This document shows, piece by piece, positions 1-8,979 of a DNA stretch of 64,000 nucleotides (its first letter is position 1; each line of letters begins with the position of its first letter). The translations under genes were made by a program, and so were the position numbers. Under the pieces are notes generated by a model, which did not search any database, was not told the origin of the DNA, and was given only the letters and a program-made list of their open reading frames with translations. Source of the stretch: CALKJU01 sp035326425 (GTDB lineage Bacteria; Pseudomonadota; Alphaproteobacteria; Geminicoccales; Geminicoccaceae); contig DAOLFG010000007.1 of NCBI GenBank assembly GCA_035326425.1, forward strand, positions 58,283 through 122,282. The letters are read 5' to 3'.

Positions 1-368
1 GCCGCACGCCGCCTCGCCACCCAGGCCGGGCCGTCGGCGGCGTGCAGCAGCGCCTCGTCGCCGACCATCGCCGCATCGTGGCGCGCGGCGTCGACCCGCA
101 CCGGCCCCCCGAGCCTGCCGCCATAGCCGCGCAGCACGACATGCGGGCAGCACCCGGCCTCGCGCAGCAGCCCGGCGACGGCGCGCGCCACCGGGGTCTT
201 GCCGCTGCCGCCGACGGTGACCCCGCCGACGCCCACCACCGGCACCGCCAGCCGCTCGGGCACGATGGCGGCGGCGCGATGGCGGGCGGCCAGCGCGTAG
301 AGCGACGCCAGCGGCTGCAGCAGCCGGGCCGCCGGCCCGTCCCGGCGCCAGAAGCCCGGCTCACGCAT
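1..368 (-). CDS. lpxK: Tetraacyldisaccharide 4'-kinase, N-terminal part (runs off window)
   Basis: Only the first ~122 residues are present because the gene runs off the left edge. LpxK phosphorylates the 4' position of the lipid A disaccharide at the inner membrane. The visible part has the family opening MREPGFWRRDG, a hydrophobic N-terminal segment, and the P-loop GGVTVGGSGKTPVA near residue 55, followed by the LRGYGG motif. The ATG at 368 overlaps the 3' end of waaA by 8 bases, so the two are translationally coupled in a lipid A/Kdo operon. Identity is seen from the motifs; the missing C-terminus cannot be judged. Confidence 0.9.
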   Translation of the reverse strand, partial: MREPGFWRRDGPAARLLQPLASLYALAARHRAAAIVPERLAVPVVGVGGVTVGGSGKTPVARAVAGLLREAGCCPHVVLRGYGGRLGGPVRVDAARHDAAMVGDEALLHAADGPAWVARRRA

Positions 369-1638
369 GGTCCAGCCACGGCGACAGCCGGCGCATGACG
401 GTGTCCAGCACGCCGCGGCCCTCGTCCGCCACCGCCTGCGCCCGCGCCGCCATGTCGCCGCGGCGGCCGGGATCGGCCAGCAGCCCCGCCACCGCTCCGG
501 CCAGCGCGCCGCCGTCCGCCACCTGGACGGCCCCGCCGGCCGCCAGCAGCGGCAGCGCCAGCTCGGCGACATGGTGATGGTGCGGACCGATCAGCACCGG
601 CCGGCCGAGCATGGCGGGCTCGATCGGGTTGTGGCCGCCGCGCGGCACGAGGCTGGCGCCGACGAAGGCCAGCTCGCCCAGCCGGTACCACAGCCCCAGC
701 TCGCCCAGCGTGTCGCCCATGAAGACCGCCGTCGCCCGGTCCGGCTGCCGCTGTGCCGAGCGCCGCGCCACCGCGAGGCCGCACTCGGCGAAGGCCCGGG
801 CCGCGGCCTCGGCGCGGTCGGGATGGCGCGGCGCCACGATGGTCAGGAGGTCGGGAAAGGCCGCCGCCGCCCGCCGGTGCGCCTCGGCGATCGCCGGCTC
901 CTCGCCCGGATGGGTGCTGGCCGCCACCCACACCCGGCGACCCGCCACCGCCGCGCGCAGGCGCCGAAGCTCGCCGGCGTCGCAGGGCAGCGGCAGGGCG
1001 CTGCGCTTCAGGTTGCCGACGGTCTCGACCCGGGGTGCTCCCAGCGCCCGGTACCGGCCGGCATCGGCCTCGCCCTGCGCCAGCACCAGTGCCAGCCGGC
1101 CGAACACCGCCCCGGCGGTCCCCGGCACCCGCGCCCAGCGCCGGGCCGATTCCGCCGAGATCCGGCCGTTGACCACCAGCGCCGGCACGCCGCGCTCCGC
1201 CAGCGCCGCTAGCCGGCAGGGCCAGATCTCGGATTCCACCAGCAGCGCCGCCGATGGCCGCCAATGGCCGAGGAACCGCTCCAGCGCCTGCGGCAGGTCG
1301 AGCGGCGCCAGCTGCACGGCGGCCTCGCCGGCGAGCCGCTCCCGTGCCAGCCGGTTGGCGGTCAGCGTGGCGGTGGTGGCGAGCACGGCCCGGCCACGGC
1401 CGCGGATCGCCGCCACCAGCGGCAGCATGGCGCGGGTCTCGCCCAGGCTCGCCGCGTGCAGCCAGACCGGCCGGGCCTCGGGCGGCGGCAGGCTCGCATG
1501 GCCCAGGCGCTCGCCGATGCGCCCGGCATCCTCGAGGCCCAGGCGAACGCGGCGGCGCAGCCATGGGCCGGCCAGCGGCAGCGCCAGCCGTGCCGCCAGC
1601 CCGTAGGCGCGGAGCGGCAGGGGCTCAGCGCCCGGCAT
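361..1638 (-). CDS. waaA: 3-deoxy-D-manno-octulosonic acid (Kdo) transferase
   Basis: The 425-residue length is typical for WaaA/KdtA, the GT30 enzyme that adds Kdo to lipid IVA on the cytoplasmic face of the inner membrane. The acceptor-side motif WLHAASLGETRA is present near residue 58, followed by the ESEIWP motif and the C-terminal nucleotide-sugar half containing GGHNPIEPA. The ATG at 1638 lies inside the 3' end of the upstream acyltransferase gene (14-base overlap), and its own end overlaps lpxK. The order acyltransferase-waaA-lpxK is a lipid A maturation operon, as in many Alphaproteobacteria. Confidence 0.95.
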   Translation of the reverse strand: MPGAEPLPLRAYGLAARLALPLAGPWLRRRVRLGLEDAGRIGERLGHASLPPPEARPVWLHAASLGETRAMLPLVAAIRGRGRAVLATTATLTANRLARERLAGEAAVQLAPLDLPQALERFLGHWRPSAALLVESEIWPCRLAALAERGVPALVVNGRISAESARRWARVPGTAGAVFGRLALVLAQGEADAGRYRALGAPRVETVGNLKRSALPLPCDAGELRRLRAAVAGRRVWVAASTHPGEEPAIAEAHRRAAAAFPDLLTIVAPRHPDRAEAAARAFAECGLAVARRSAQRQPDRATAVFMGDTLGELGLWYRLGELAFVGASLVPRGGHNPIEPAMLGRPVLIGPHHHHVAELALPLLAAGGAVQVADGGALAGAVAGLLADPGRRGDMAARAQAVADEGRGVLDTVMRRLSPWLDHA

Positions 1639-2296
1639 CGTCGGCGGCGAGCGTGAGCGCGGCGAGAGCCGCTTCCAGCTCCGCCCGGCAGGGCTCGACG
1701 AGCGGGCCCGAGCGCGGCACCCGCAGCGGCGCTCCCCAGGCCAGCACGCCGCGCGCGAACGGCAGCGGCAGCACGAAGCCGTCCCAGCTGGCGAAGGTCA
1801 GGGCCGGCCGGGCGGCGAAGGTCAGCGGCAGGATGGCCTCGCCGGTCGAGCGCGCCAGCTCGACGATGCCTGCCTGCACCCGCTGGCGCGGCCCGCGGGG
1901 TCCGTCGACGGCGATGGCGATGGTGGTTCCCTGCCGCAGCCGCCGGCGCATCGCCCAGAAGGCCTCGCGGCCGCCGCGCGCCGTCGAGCCGCGCACCGCC
2001 TCGATGCCGAGCCGGCCGACCGTCTCGGCGATCAGGGCGCCGTCCGAATGATGCGAGATCAGGGCGCAGGCCGGCGTGGCGCGGTCGAGCCCCGCCGCAT
2101 CCAGCATGGCGCGCCACAGGAACGGGGTCATGGCGAGGCGGCCGTGCCAGAAGGCGGCGAGGCAGCGCCGCTCGGCCCGCAGATGGGCCAGGGCGTCGGG
2201 ATGGATGTCGATGCGCCAGCGGCCGGTGCGCGCCACCAGCCGCAGATAGGCGGCGGCCAGCGCCGACAGCGGCCGGCGCAGCCCCGGATGCTTCAG
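1625..2296 (-). CDS. Lysophospholipid acyltransferase family protein (DUF374), probable CTG start
   Basis: About 223 residues resembling the DUF374 branch of LPLAT acyltransferases, which acylate lipid A or lysophospholipid precursors at the inner membrane. Motifs are AFWHGRLAMTPF near residue 45 (in place of the usual HxxxxD region), SHHSDGALIAE, VDGPRGPRQRV and PLTFAARPALTFASWD. Family homology begins just after mtnA ends, yet no ATG, GTG or TTG precedes it in frame. A CTG at 2296 overlaps the mtnA stop as CTGA and has GGAGG 12 bases upstream, so I chose it. The only in-frame ATGs are well inside the conserved domain. Function is from family knowledge; the exact acyl substrate is unknown. 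Confidence 0.82.
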   Translation of the reverse strand: MKHPGLRRPLSALAAAYLRLVARTGRWRIDIHPDALAHLRAERRCLAAFWHGRLAMTPFLWRAMLDAAGLDRATPACALISHHSDGALIAETVGRLGIEAVRGSTARGGREAFWAMRRRLRQGTTIAIAVDGPRGPRQRVQAGIVELARSTGEAILPLTFAARPALTFASWDGFVLPLPFARGVLAWGAPLRVPRSGPLVEPCRAELEAALAALTLAADDAGR

Positions 2297-3393
2297 GCGC
2301 GCCGTACCGCCTCCGGGAACAACTCGGCGAGCCCGGCCTCGCTGGCCGGGCACACGCCGCGCTCGGTGATCAGGCCGGTGACGTAGCGCGCCGGCGTGAC
2401 GTCGAACGCCCAGTTGCCGGCCGGGCTGCCCTCGGGTGTCACCAGCACCTCGACGATCCGGCCGTCGTCGGCGCGGCCGCGCACGCGGGTCAGCTCGGCC
2501 GGGGCGCGCTGCTCGATCGGCACCTCGCGCAGGCCGTCGCTTATCGTCCAGTCGATGGTGGTCGAGGGCAGCGCCACGTAGAACGGCACGCCGTTGTCGT
2601 GGGCCGCCAGCGCCTTCAGGTAGGTGCCGATCTTGTTGCAGACGTCGCCCGATCGCGTGGTGCGGTCGGTGCCGACGATGCAGAGATCGACCATGCCGTG
2701 CTGCATCAGATGGCCGCCGACATTGTCGGCGATGACGGTGTGCGGCACGCCCTGCTGCAGCAGCTCGAAGGCGGTGAGCGCCGCCCCCTGGTTGCGCGGC
2801 CGGGTCTCGTCGACCCAGACATGCACCGGGATGCCCTCCTGCTGCGCCCGGTAGATCGGGGCGGTGGCGGTGCCCCAGTCGATGGTGGCGAGCCAGCCGG
2901 CGTTGCAGTGGGTCAGCACGTTCACCGGCTCGCCGGGCTTGCCGGCGGCGATGTCGCGGATGATGGCGAGGCCATGGTCGCCGATGGCGCGGCAGATCGC
3001 CACGTCCTCGTCGCAGATCGCCGCCGCCCGGGCACGGGCCGATGCCGGCCGCTCGCCGCGCGGCCGGTTGCGCAGGGCGGCGCGCATCTCGTCCAGCGCC
3101 CAGCGCAGGTTGACCGCGGTCGGGCGGGTGCGGATCAGCCTGGCGTAGGCGCGGTCGAGCGCCTCGTCCGAGGCGTCCTCCTGCATGGCGAGCCAGATGC
3201 CGTAGGCGGCGGTGCCGCCGATCAGCGGGGCGCCGCGCACCTGCATGGTCTCGATGGCGCGCGCGGCGTCCTCGACCGTGCGCAGCTCGACACGCACGAC
3301 CTCGTGCGGCAGGCGCGTCTGGTCGATGATGGCGACGGAACGGCCGTCCCCGGCCACTCCGATCGTGCGCTGCGGCTCGCCTTCGATCAGCAT
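2293..3393 (-). CDS. mtnA: Methylthioribose-1-phosphate isomerase
   Basis: A 366-residue protein of the eIF2B-alpha/MtnA family. It isomerises 5-methylthioribose 1-phosphate to methylthioribulose 1-phosphate in cytosolic methionine salvage. Diagnostic pieces are the RGAPLIGGTAAYG motif near residue 53, HCNAGWLATIDWGTA near 162, DETRPRNQG, GTDRTTRSGDVCNKIGTY near 242, and a C-terminal NWAFDVTPARYVTGLITERG. No other mtn gene is adjacent, so it is uncoupled from the rest of the pathway here. The downstream acyltransferase starts within its stop codon. The ATG at 3393 gives the standard family N-terminus. Confidence 0.96.
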   Translation of the reverse strand: MLIEGEPQRTIGVAGDGRSVAIIDQTRLPHEVVRVELRTVEDAARAIETMQVRGAPLIGGTAAYGIWLAMQEDASDEALDRAYARLIRTRPTAVNLRWALDEMRAALRNRPRGERPASARARAAAICDEDVAICRAIGDHGLAIIRDIAAGKPGEPVNVLTHCNAGWLATIDWGTATAPIYRAQQEGIPVHVWVDETRPRNQGAALTAFELLQQGVPHTVIADNVGGHLMQHGMVDLCIVGTDRTTRSGDVCNKIGTYLKALAAHDNGVPFYVALPSTTIDWTISDGLREVPIEQRAPAELTRVRGRADDGRIVEVLVTPEGSPAGNWAFDVTPARYVTGLITERGVCPASEAGLAELFPEAVRRA

Positions 3394-3570
3394 GGCGATC
3401 CCTTACGAGCCCCGCCAGCCACCGGCAAGCACCGGCCCCGAAAGACGCTGGTTTACGCAGGATCAACCATGTCGCGTACCACGGCAACGGCAGCGAGCTG
3501 CCCCGAACGGTACCCGAGGGCGCTGTCGGACGGTCCGGCCGATCGCCCGGCTGCGGACGACCAGCCCCTG

Positions 3571-3605
3571 AAAACGAAAGTGGCCGGCTGCGGGGCCGGC
3601 CACTT
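3571..3605 (-). terminator. Rho-independent terminator after DUF465 gene
   Basis: A perfect 11-bp inverted repeat, AAGTGGCCGGC at 3578-3588 and GCCGGCCACTT at 3595-3605, encloses a 6-base loop. Read on the minus strand the hairpin is followed by TCGTTTT (3577-3571). It sits right after the stop of the minus-strand DUF465 gene and before mtnA, so it should separate those two units. Confidence 0.8.
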
Positions 3606-3612
3606 CTTCAGT

Positions 3613-3813
3613 TCAACTGAAGCTGTTGCTCAATCCGTCGGCAAAACTGCCGCCTCGCAACCGCTCGATCTCTTCCTTGATCCTCAGCTTCTCTTTCTTG
3701 AGACGGGAGACTGTCGACTGATCCGGAAGCGGACGATGCTGCTCCTCGTCGATCATCTCTTCGAGGCGTGCGTGCTTCGTGCGGAGACTATCGACATGCT
3801 CGTGCATCGACAT
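3613..3813 (-). CDS. DUF465 (YdcH-like) small coiled-coil protein
   Basis: A 66-residue, highly charged helical protein of the DUF465/YdcH family. It shows the typical HVDSLRTKHARLEEMIDEE opening and the basic LKKEKLRIKEEIERL core. Members are small cytoplasmic proteins of unknown role, very common in Alphaproteobacteria. It stands alone, is followed by a strong terminator, and has a paralogue on the other strand at 6319-6528. The ATG at 3813 gives a normal family length. Confidence 0.85.
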   Translation of the reverse strand: MSMHEHVDSLRTKHARLEEMIDEEQHRPLPDQSTVSRLKKEKLRIKEEIERLRGGSFADGLSNSFS

Positions 3814-3890
3814 TGCTCTGCATACCTCCCGATTGAGCTAGGCCCACGCCCCAATGTAGGCGGGTCGGCGAGAAGATTCCAGATGGCAGC

Positions 3891-3919
3891 TTGCGACTTT
3901 TGGTACGCTTCCCTATAAG
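3891..3919 (+). promoter_or_regulatory. Possible sigma70-type promoter pointing into the gap
   Basis: TTGCGA (3891-3896) and TATAAG (3914-3919) are separated by 17 bases, close to a vegetative promoter. It points rightward into sequence that ends at the assembly gap and then the 3' end of minus-strand glk, so no plus-strand gene is visible for it to serve. It could be a chance match or belong to a short RNA. Confidence 0.3.
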
Positions 3920-3959
3920 TCCCGCCCCGCTCGCCAACTCCTTCAACCAGAGCGACAAT

Positions 3960-4014
3960 CCGGCACCCGGGCACGCTCAGGCGCCCGGATCGTCCAGCAC
4001 GTGGCGGGCTGCAC
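3960..4014. repeat. 55-base flank duplicated across the N gap, copy 1
   Basis: This 55-base stretch is identical to 4115-4169. It contains the last bases of glk, including its stop codon, and stops exactly at the gap. The most likely reason is an overlap between two contig ends that the assembler failed to merge, not a biological repeat. Confidence 0.85.
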
Positions 4015-4114
4015 NNNNNNNNNNNNNNNNNNNNNNNNNNNNNNNNNNNNNNNNNNNNNNNNNNNNNNNNNNNNNNNNNNNNNNNNNNNNNNNNNNNNNN
4101 NNNNNNNNNNNNNN
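4015..4114. other. Scaffold gap of 100 N
   Basis: Exactly 100 N bases, the usual placeholder for a gap of unknown size. Identical sequence on both sides suggests the true gap length is zero or negative. Confidence 0.98.
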
Positions 4115-4169
4115 CCGGCACCCGGGCACGCTCAGGCGCCCGGATCGTCCAGCACGTGGCGGGCTGCAC
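4115..4169. repeat. 55-base flank duplicated across the N gap, copy 2 (glk 3' end)
   Basis: The second copy of the 55-base contig-end sequence. It continues into the intact glucokinase gene, so this is the authentic locus, and copy 1 at 3960-4014 is the overhanging end of the neighbouring contig. Confidence 0.85.
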
Positions 4170-5072
4170 CCAGGAGGCCGGTGCCGGTGCGATGCACCAG
4201 CCAGACCGGGATCGGCGCCAGGTAGGGGCGCATCCGGCCCTTGGCCAGGAACCGCTCGACGAACAGCGCCCTGTCGAACAGCGGGCCCAGGCTGAGGCAC
4301 AGGCCGCCGCAGACGTAGACGCCGCCCCTGGCCCCCCAGGTCAGGGCGAGGTCGCCGGCGGCGGCACCGAGCTGGGCGCTGAAGATCCCGATCGCCTCCT
4401 CGCAGAGCGCGCTGGCGCCGGCCCTGGCGAGATCGGCCACGTCCTCCGGCCGGGCGGCCGGGCTGGCCACGCCGTCGAGCTCGGCCAGGCCGCGCACGAT
4501 GGTGAGGAGCCCCGGTCCCGAGATCAGCCGCTCCTTCGAGACATGCGGGAAGTGGCCGGAAATCCGCCCGAGCAGCGCCAGCTCGCGGGCATTGCCGGGG
4601 GCCAGCGAGGTGTGCCCGCCCTCGGTCGAGACCGCATGCCAGCGGCCGCGCACCGGCACGAGCCCGGCGACGCCGAGGCCGGTGCCGGGGCCGATCACGC
4701 CGACCGGCCGATCGGCCAGCGGCTCGCCGTGGTGCAGCACCTCGAGATCGCGCGGCGTCAGGTGCGGGATCGCCAGGGCCTGCGCCACGAAGTCGTTGAT
4801 GACCGCGAGGCGCTTCACGCCCAGCGCCGGGCCGAGGCGGCTGATCGAGAACGACCAGGGGCTGTTGGTGAAGCGCACCTCGTCGGTCTCGACCGGCGTG
4901 GCCACCGCCAGCACCGCCTCGTCGACCGCGCGCGCTCCGAGGAAGGCCCGCGCGGCTTCCGCGAGGCCGGGGAAGCCCGCCACCGGCAGGATCTGCTCGT
5001 CCCCGGGCTCGCCGCCCGGCTCGGCCAGGGCGAAGCGGGCATTGGTGCCGCCGATGTCGCCGACCAGCCTCG

Positions 5073-5076
<4 letters not shown>
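4132..5076 (-). CDS. glk: Glucokinase
   Basis: A 314-residue ASKHA-fold glucokinase of the bacterial Glk (non-ROK) family. It phosphorylates glucose to glucose 6-phosphate in the cytosol. It begins VGDIGGTNARFALAE (phosphate-1 motif) and has INDFVAQALAIPHL (catalytic Asp region) near residue 94, GPGTGLGVAGLV near 130, and STEGGHTSLAP near 150. Its ATG overlaps the stop of the upstream phosphofructokinase gene as ATGA, so the two kinases form a tight operon that feeds glucose into the Embden-Meyerhof route. The 3' end lies in the duplicated flank beside the assembly gap but is intact. Confidence 0.95.
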
Positions 5077-6158
<1,082 letters not shown>

Positions 6159-6318
6159 CGGAAGGCCTCCCGGTTAGGGGTCACCGCTTGCCCGACAATC
6201 CACCCCCTGGCAGAATTTCCACCATCGGAGCGATCGACAACCGGCGACCGGTGACCTGATTGCTGCTCTCCAACCCGGACATAGGCTACACTCGCTTGTC
6301 AGGACAACGGCGCCCTCG

Positions 6319-6528
6319 ATGAGCGACAAGCCCCTCAAGAACGAGATCGACACCCGTCTGGCGACCCTGCGCGCCGCGCACCGGGCGCTCGACGAGCGAA
6401 TCACCCAGCTGGCCAGCGACGGCTCGAACGACGCGCTCGAGATGCAGCGGCTGAAGAAGCAGAAGCTGGCGCTGAAGGACCGCATCGCCTACCTGACCAG
6501 CGCGCGGATTCCCGACATCATCGCCTGA
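6319..6528 (+). CDS. DUF465 (YdcH-like) small coiled-coil protein
   Basis: A 69-residue DUF465 protein with the charged helical pattern LRAAHRALDERITQL followed by LKKQKLALKDRIAYL. It is a divergent paralogue of the one at 3613-3813 and lies on the opposite strand, head to head with pfkA. Function is unknown for the family. The ATG at 6319 follows a typical intergenic spacer and gives the usual family length. Confidence 0.85.
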   Translation: MSDKPLKNEIDTRLATLRAAHRALDERITQLASDGSNDALEMQRLKKQKLALKDRIAYLTSARIPDIIA

Positions 6529-6548
6529 GCTGCGATTTCCCGGCGGTG

Positions 6549-6566
6549 TGTGTGATGATTCACACA
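6549..6566 (+). promoter_or_regulatory. Inverted repeat TGTGTGA-N4-TCACACA upstream of DUF1304-like gene
   Basis: Perfect 7-bp arms TGTGTGA (6549-6555) and TCACACA (6560-6566) lie ~60 bases before the start at 6625. A TATACT box follows at 6587-6592. The position overlaps where a -35 region would be, consistent with an operator, though it could also act as a weak terminator of the DUF465 gene. Confidence 0.4.
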
Positions 6567-6624
6567 TATGAATTGTAGTGAATATTTATACTCCCCTCGT
6601 CGCGGGCTCGAAGGGCGGAGGCGC

Positions 6625-7029
6625 ATGAGCAGGTTGTCCATTGTCGCCGGCACGGGCGCCGTCGTTCATGTCGGCTTCGCGATCGCCGAGATGGCCTTCT
6701 GGACGAGGGGATTTGCCGCCTTCGCCACCCGAAGGTGGCCACTCGCGGACGATACGCCCGAGACGATGGCCCGGCACATCGAGTGGGCGGCCCCGCTGGC
6801 GTGGAATGTCGGCGCCTACAATCTCGCCCTGGCGCTGGGCCTGGCCTGGGTCGCAGCGCGCGGCGTCAGCGCCACCGGGCCGCTGGGAATCTTCCTGGCG
6901 CTCTGGCTCCTCGTCGCCGCGGCCGCCGCCGGCTGGACCGGAATTTATGCGGCCCTGTTGATCCAGGGCGCGCTCGGGCTGGCGCTGCTGCTCCTGTGCC
7001 TGGGCATCATCGCGGACCGAGCCGGTTGA
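6625..7029 (+). CDS. Small four-helix membrane protein, DUF1304-like
   Basis: A 134-residue integral membrane protein with four hydrophobic segments at roughly residues 4-22, 58-78, 84-103 and 110-130. The pattern of a Glu in the first segment, an NVGAYNLALALGLAW motif, and a final GWTGIYAALLIQG segment resembles DUF1304-type small membrane proteins of unknown function. The ATG at 6625 follows GGCGGAGG and was preferred over a start 57 bases upstream that lacks a ribosome site. Its 3' end overlaps convergent purK by 23 bases. Confidence 0.65.
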   Translation: MSRLSIVAGTGAVVHVGFAIAEMAFWTRGFAAFATRRWPLADDTPETMARHIEWAAPLAWNVGAYNLALALGLAWVAARGVSATGPLGIFLALWLLVAAAAAGWTGIYAALLIQGALGLALLLLCLGIIADRAG

Positions 7030-8077
7030 CGTGCCCCATCTTGCGGCCCGGCCGCGCCTCGCGCTTGCCGTAGAGGTGCAGCCTGGCGCCGGGCTCGGCC
7101 AGCAGCTCCGGCCAGCGGTCGGCCTCGTCGCCCAGCAGGTTGTCCATCACGGCGGCCGAGAACGGCGCCGGATCGCCCAGCGGCAGGCCGCACACCGCCC
7201 GCACCAGCTGCTCGAACTGGCCGACGGCGCAGGCGTCCATGGTCCAGTGGCCGGAATTGTGCGGCCGCGGCGCCAGCTCGTTGACAAGCACCGCACCGTC
7301 CCTGGCCAGGAACATCTCGACGCCCAGCAGGCCCACCACCGCCAGCTCCGTCGCCAGCGTCTCGGCAATGCGGACCGCCTCGGCCGCGGCCCCGGCGGCG
7401 ATGGGCGCCGGCGCGATGGTGCGGCGCAGGATGTGGTGCTCATGGCGGTTCTCGACCGGCGGGTAGCTGGCGAGCGCGCCGTCGACGCCGCGGGCGGTGA
7501 TCACCGACATCTCTAGCGCGAAGTCGACCACCGCCTCGGCGATGGCCGCATCGGTGCGCAGGCCGGCCCAGCGGGCCATCGGATCGTCGCCCGGCCGCAC
7601 CATGACCTGGCCCTTGCCGTCATAGCCCATCCGGCAGGTCTTCAGGATACAGCTTCCGCCCAGCGCCTCGCGGGCGCGCCCGAGATCCGCCGCCGAGGCC
7701 ACCGGCCGCCACGCGGCGGTGCCGACGCCCGCCCGGTTGACGAAGCTCTTCTCGGCGACGCGGTCCTGGGTCACCGCCAGCACCGCCGCACCCGGACGCA
7801 CCGGCCGCTGCCGGGCGATGCGCTCGACCGCCGCCACCGGCACGTTCTCGAACTCCAGCGTCACGACGTCGACGGCTCCGGCGAAGCGGTCGAGGGCCGC
7901 CTCGTCGTCCCAGGCGGCACGGGTGAAGGCGGCGCTGACCTCGGCGGCGGGTGATTCCGCCTCCGGCGCCAGCACGTGGCAGCGATAGCCCAGCCGGCCG
8001 GCCGCCAGGGCGGTCATCCGGCCGAGCTGGCCGCCGCCCAGGATGCCGATGGTGCCGCCGGGCGGGACCGGGCTCAT
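7007..8077 (-). CDS. purK: 5-(carboxyamino)imidazole ribonucleotide synthase
   Basis: A 356-residue ATP-grasp enzyme converting AIR, bicarbonate and ATP to N5-CAIR in de novo purine synthesis. It opens with GTIGILGGGQLGRMTALAA and has CILKTCRMGYDGKGQ (ATP-grasp lid region), EVVDFALEMSVITARG-like core residues, and ELAPRPHNSGHWTMDAC near residue 264. It is coupled to purE by a 4-base ATGA overlap, the standard purEK operon order. The two proteins hand on the unstable N5-CAIR intermediate. Confidence 0.96.
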   Translation of the reverse strand: MSPVPPGGTIGILGGGQLGRMTALAAGRLGYRCHVLAPEAESPAAEVSAAFTRAAWDDEAALDRFAGAVDVVTLEFENVPVAAVERIARQRPVRPGAAVLAVTQDRVAEKSFVNRAGVGTAAWRPVASAADLGRAREALGGSCILKTCRMGYDGKGQVMVRPGDDPMARWAGLRTDAAIAEAVVDFALEMSVITARGVDGALASYPPVENRHEHHILRRTIAPAPIAAGAAAEAVRIAETLATELAVVGLLGVEMFLARDGAVLVNELAPRPHNSGHWTMDACAVGQFEQLVRAVCGLPLGDPAPFSAAVMDNLLGDEADRWPELLAEPGARLHLYGKREARPGRKMGHVNRLGPR

Positions 8078-8595
8078 GCTTGTGCCGTGGCCTCGACCGG
8101 TGCCTCGGCCACCGCCGCCGTCTGGGCCGCCCGCCAGCGCTCCAGCCGCGACGCCAGGCCGTCGTCGCTGCCGGCGAGGATGGCCGCGGCCAGCAGGGCG
8201 GCGTTGACCGCGCCGGCCCGGCCGATCGCCAGCGTGCCGACCGGCACGCCCGCCGGCATCTGCACGATCGACAGCAGGCTGTCCCAGCCGCCGAGCGTCC
8301 GGCTCTCGACCGGCACGCCCAGCACCGGCAGCGGCGTCAGCGCCGCCACCATGCCGGGCAGGTGCGCCGCCCCGCCGGCACCGGCGATGATCACGCGCAC
8401 CCCGGCGGCCTTCGCCCCCTTGGCGAAGGCGAACATCCGCTCGGGCGTGCGATGCGCCGAGACGATCGAGGCGCGGTGGGCCACGCCCAGGTCGTCCAGC
8501 GTGGTCGCGGCGTGGCGCAGGGTGGCCCAGTCCGACTGGCTGCCCATGACGATGGCCACCGGCGGCGCCGGCGCCGGTGCCGCTGCCGCCGCCAT
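8074..8595 (-). CDS. purE: N5-carboxyaminoimidazole ribonucleotide mutase
   Basis: A 173-residue class I PurE that rearranges N5-CAIR to CAIR. It has the signature IVMGSQSDWATL near residue 15, SAHRTPERM with the catalytic His near 45, and AGAGGAAHLPGMVA near 70, followed by GVPVES and QMPAGVPVGTLAIG. An Ala/Pro-rich N-terminal tail (MAAAAAPAPAPP) and a similar C-terminal tail are extra to the fold. It is followed directly by purK on the same strand and preceded by csrA with one base between. Confidence 0.96.
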   Translation of the reverse strand: MAAAAAPAPAPPVAIVMGSQSDWATLRHAATTLDDLGVAHRASIVSAHRTPERMFAFAKGAKAAGVRVIIAGAGGAAHLPGMVAALTPLPVLGVPVESRTLGGWDSLLSIVQMPAGVPVGTLAIGRAGAVNAALLAAAILAGSDDGLASRLERWRAAQTAAVAEAPVEATAQA

Positions 8596-8596
8596 C

Positions 8597-8836
8597 TCAG
8601 CTGCCGCCGCCCGGCAGGTCGCGCAGCGCCCCGGCGGCCAGCTCGGCGGCCGAGCGGGCGGCGGCCTCGTTCTCGGCCTTGACCTGCAGGAAGACCTCCT
8701 CGCGCAGCACGGAGCAGTCGGCCGGGAAGGTGAAGCCGAGCTTGACGTTGCGGCCGCTGACCTCGACCACCCGGACCTCGATGTTGTCGTTGATGATGAC
8801 GGCCTCGCCGGGCCGCCGCGTCAGATAGAGCAACAC
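8597..8836 (-). CDS. csrA: Carbon storage regulator CsrA (RNA-binding)
   Basis: A 79-residue CsrA/RsmA protein with the conserved core LYLTRRPGEAVIINDNIEV and VSGRNVKLGF. It binds GGA motifs in mRNA leaders to control translation, commonly of flagellin and secretion genes. The C-terminal tail (~25 residues, Ala/Glu-rich) is a little longer than in E. coli. It sits divergent from the flagellar operon starting at 8980 and directly upstream of purE, so its link to motility is positional. The family role is established; the targets here are inferred. Confidence 0.93.
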   Translation of the reverse strand: MLLYLTRRPGEAVIINDNIEVRVVEVSGRNVKLGFTFPADCSVLREEVFLQVKAENEAAARSAAELAAGALRDLPGGGS

Positions 8837-8979
8837 CGTCTCCCGCGGCAGGCGGAGCGCCTCGGCCCCGGGGCGCCGAGATCCGGGGCAGGCCGCCCCG
8901 CGATTAGGGATCTGTTAACCGTGATCGGCCTAGCCTGCAACTGCACCGCGAGCGGCGGTGTCGAGCCGGAGCGAATCCG

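Larger units (their letters stand above)
3814..4131. other. Gene-free stretch interrupted by assembly gap
   Basis: No gene is supported between the DUF465 start and the glucokinase stop. The stretch holds a possible plus-strand promoter at 3891-3919, then the first copy of a 55-base flank, the N gap, and the start of the second copy. Because the gap is bounded by duplicated contig ends, real content here cannot be ruled out but is probably very short. Confidence 0.7.

Noticed and set aside
3960..4169. 55-base direct repeat as an attachment site or mobile-element duplication
   Set aside because: The copies stop exactly at the N block, so an assembly overlap explains them.
6568..6624. Upstream start for the DUF1304-like gene
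   Set aside because: The 19 extra residues are charged and unlike a membrane start, the spacer holds a TATACT box, and a strong ribosome site precedes 6625.
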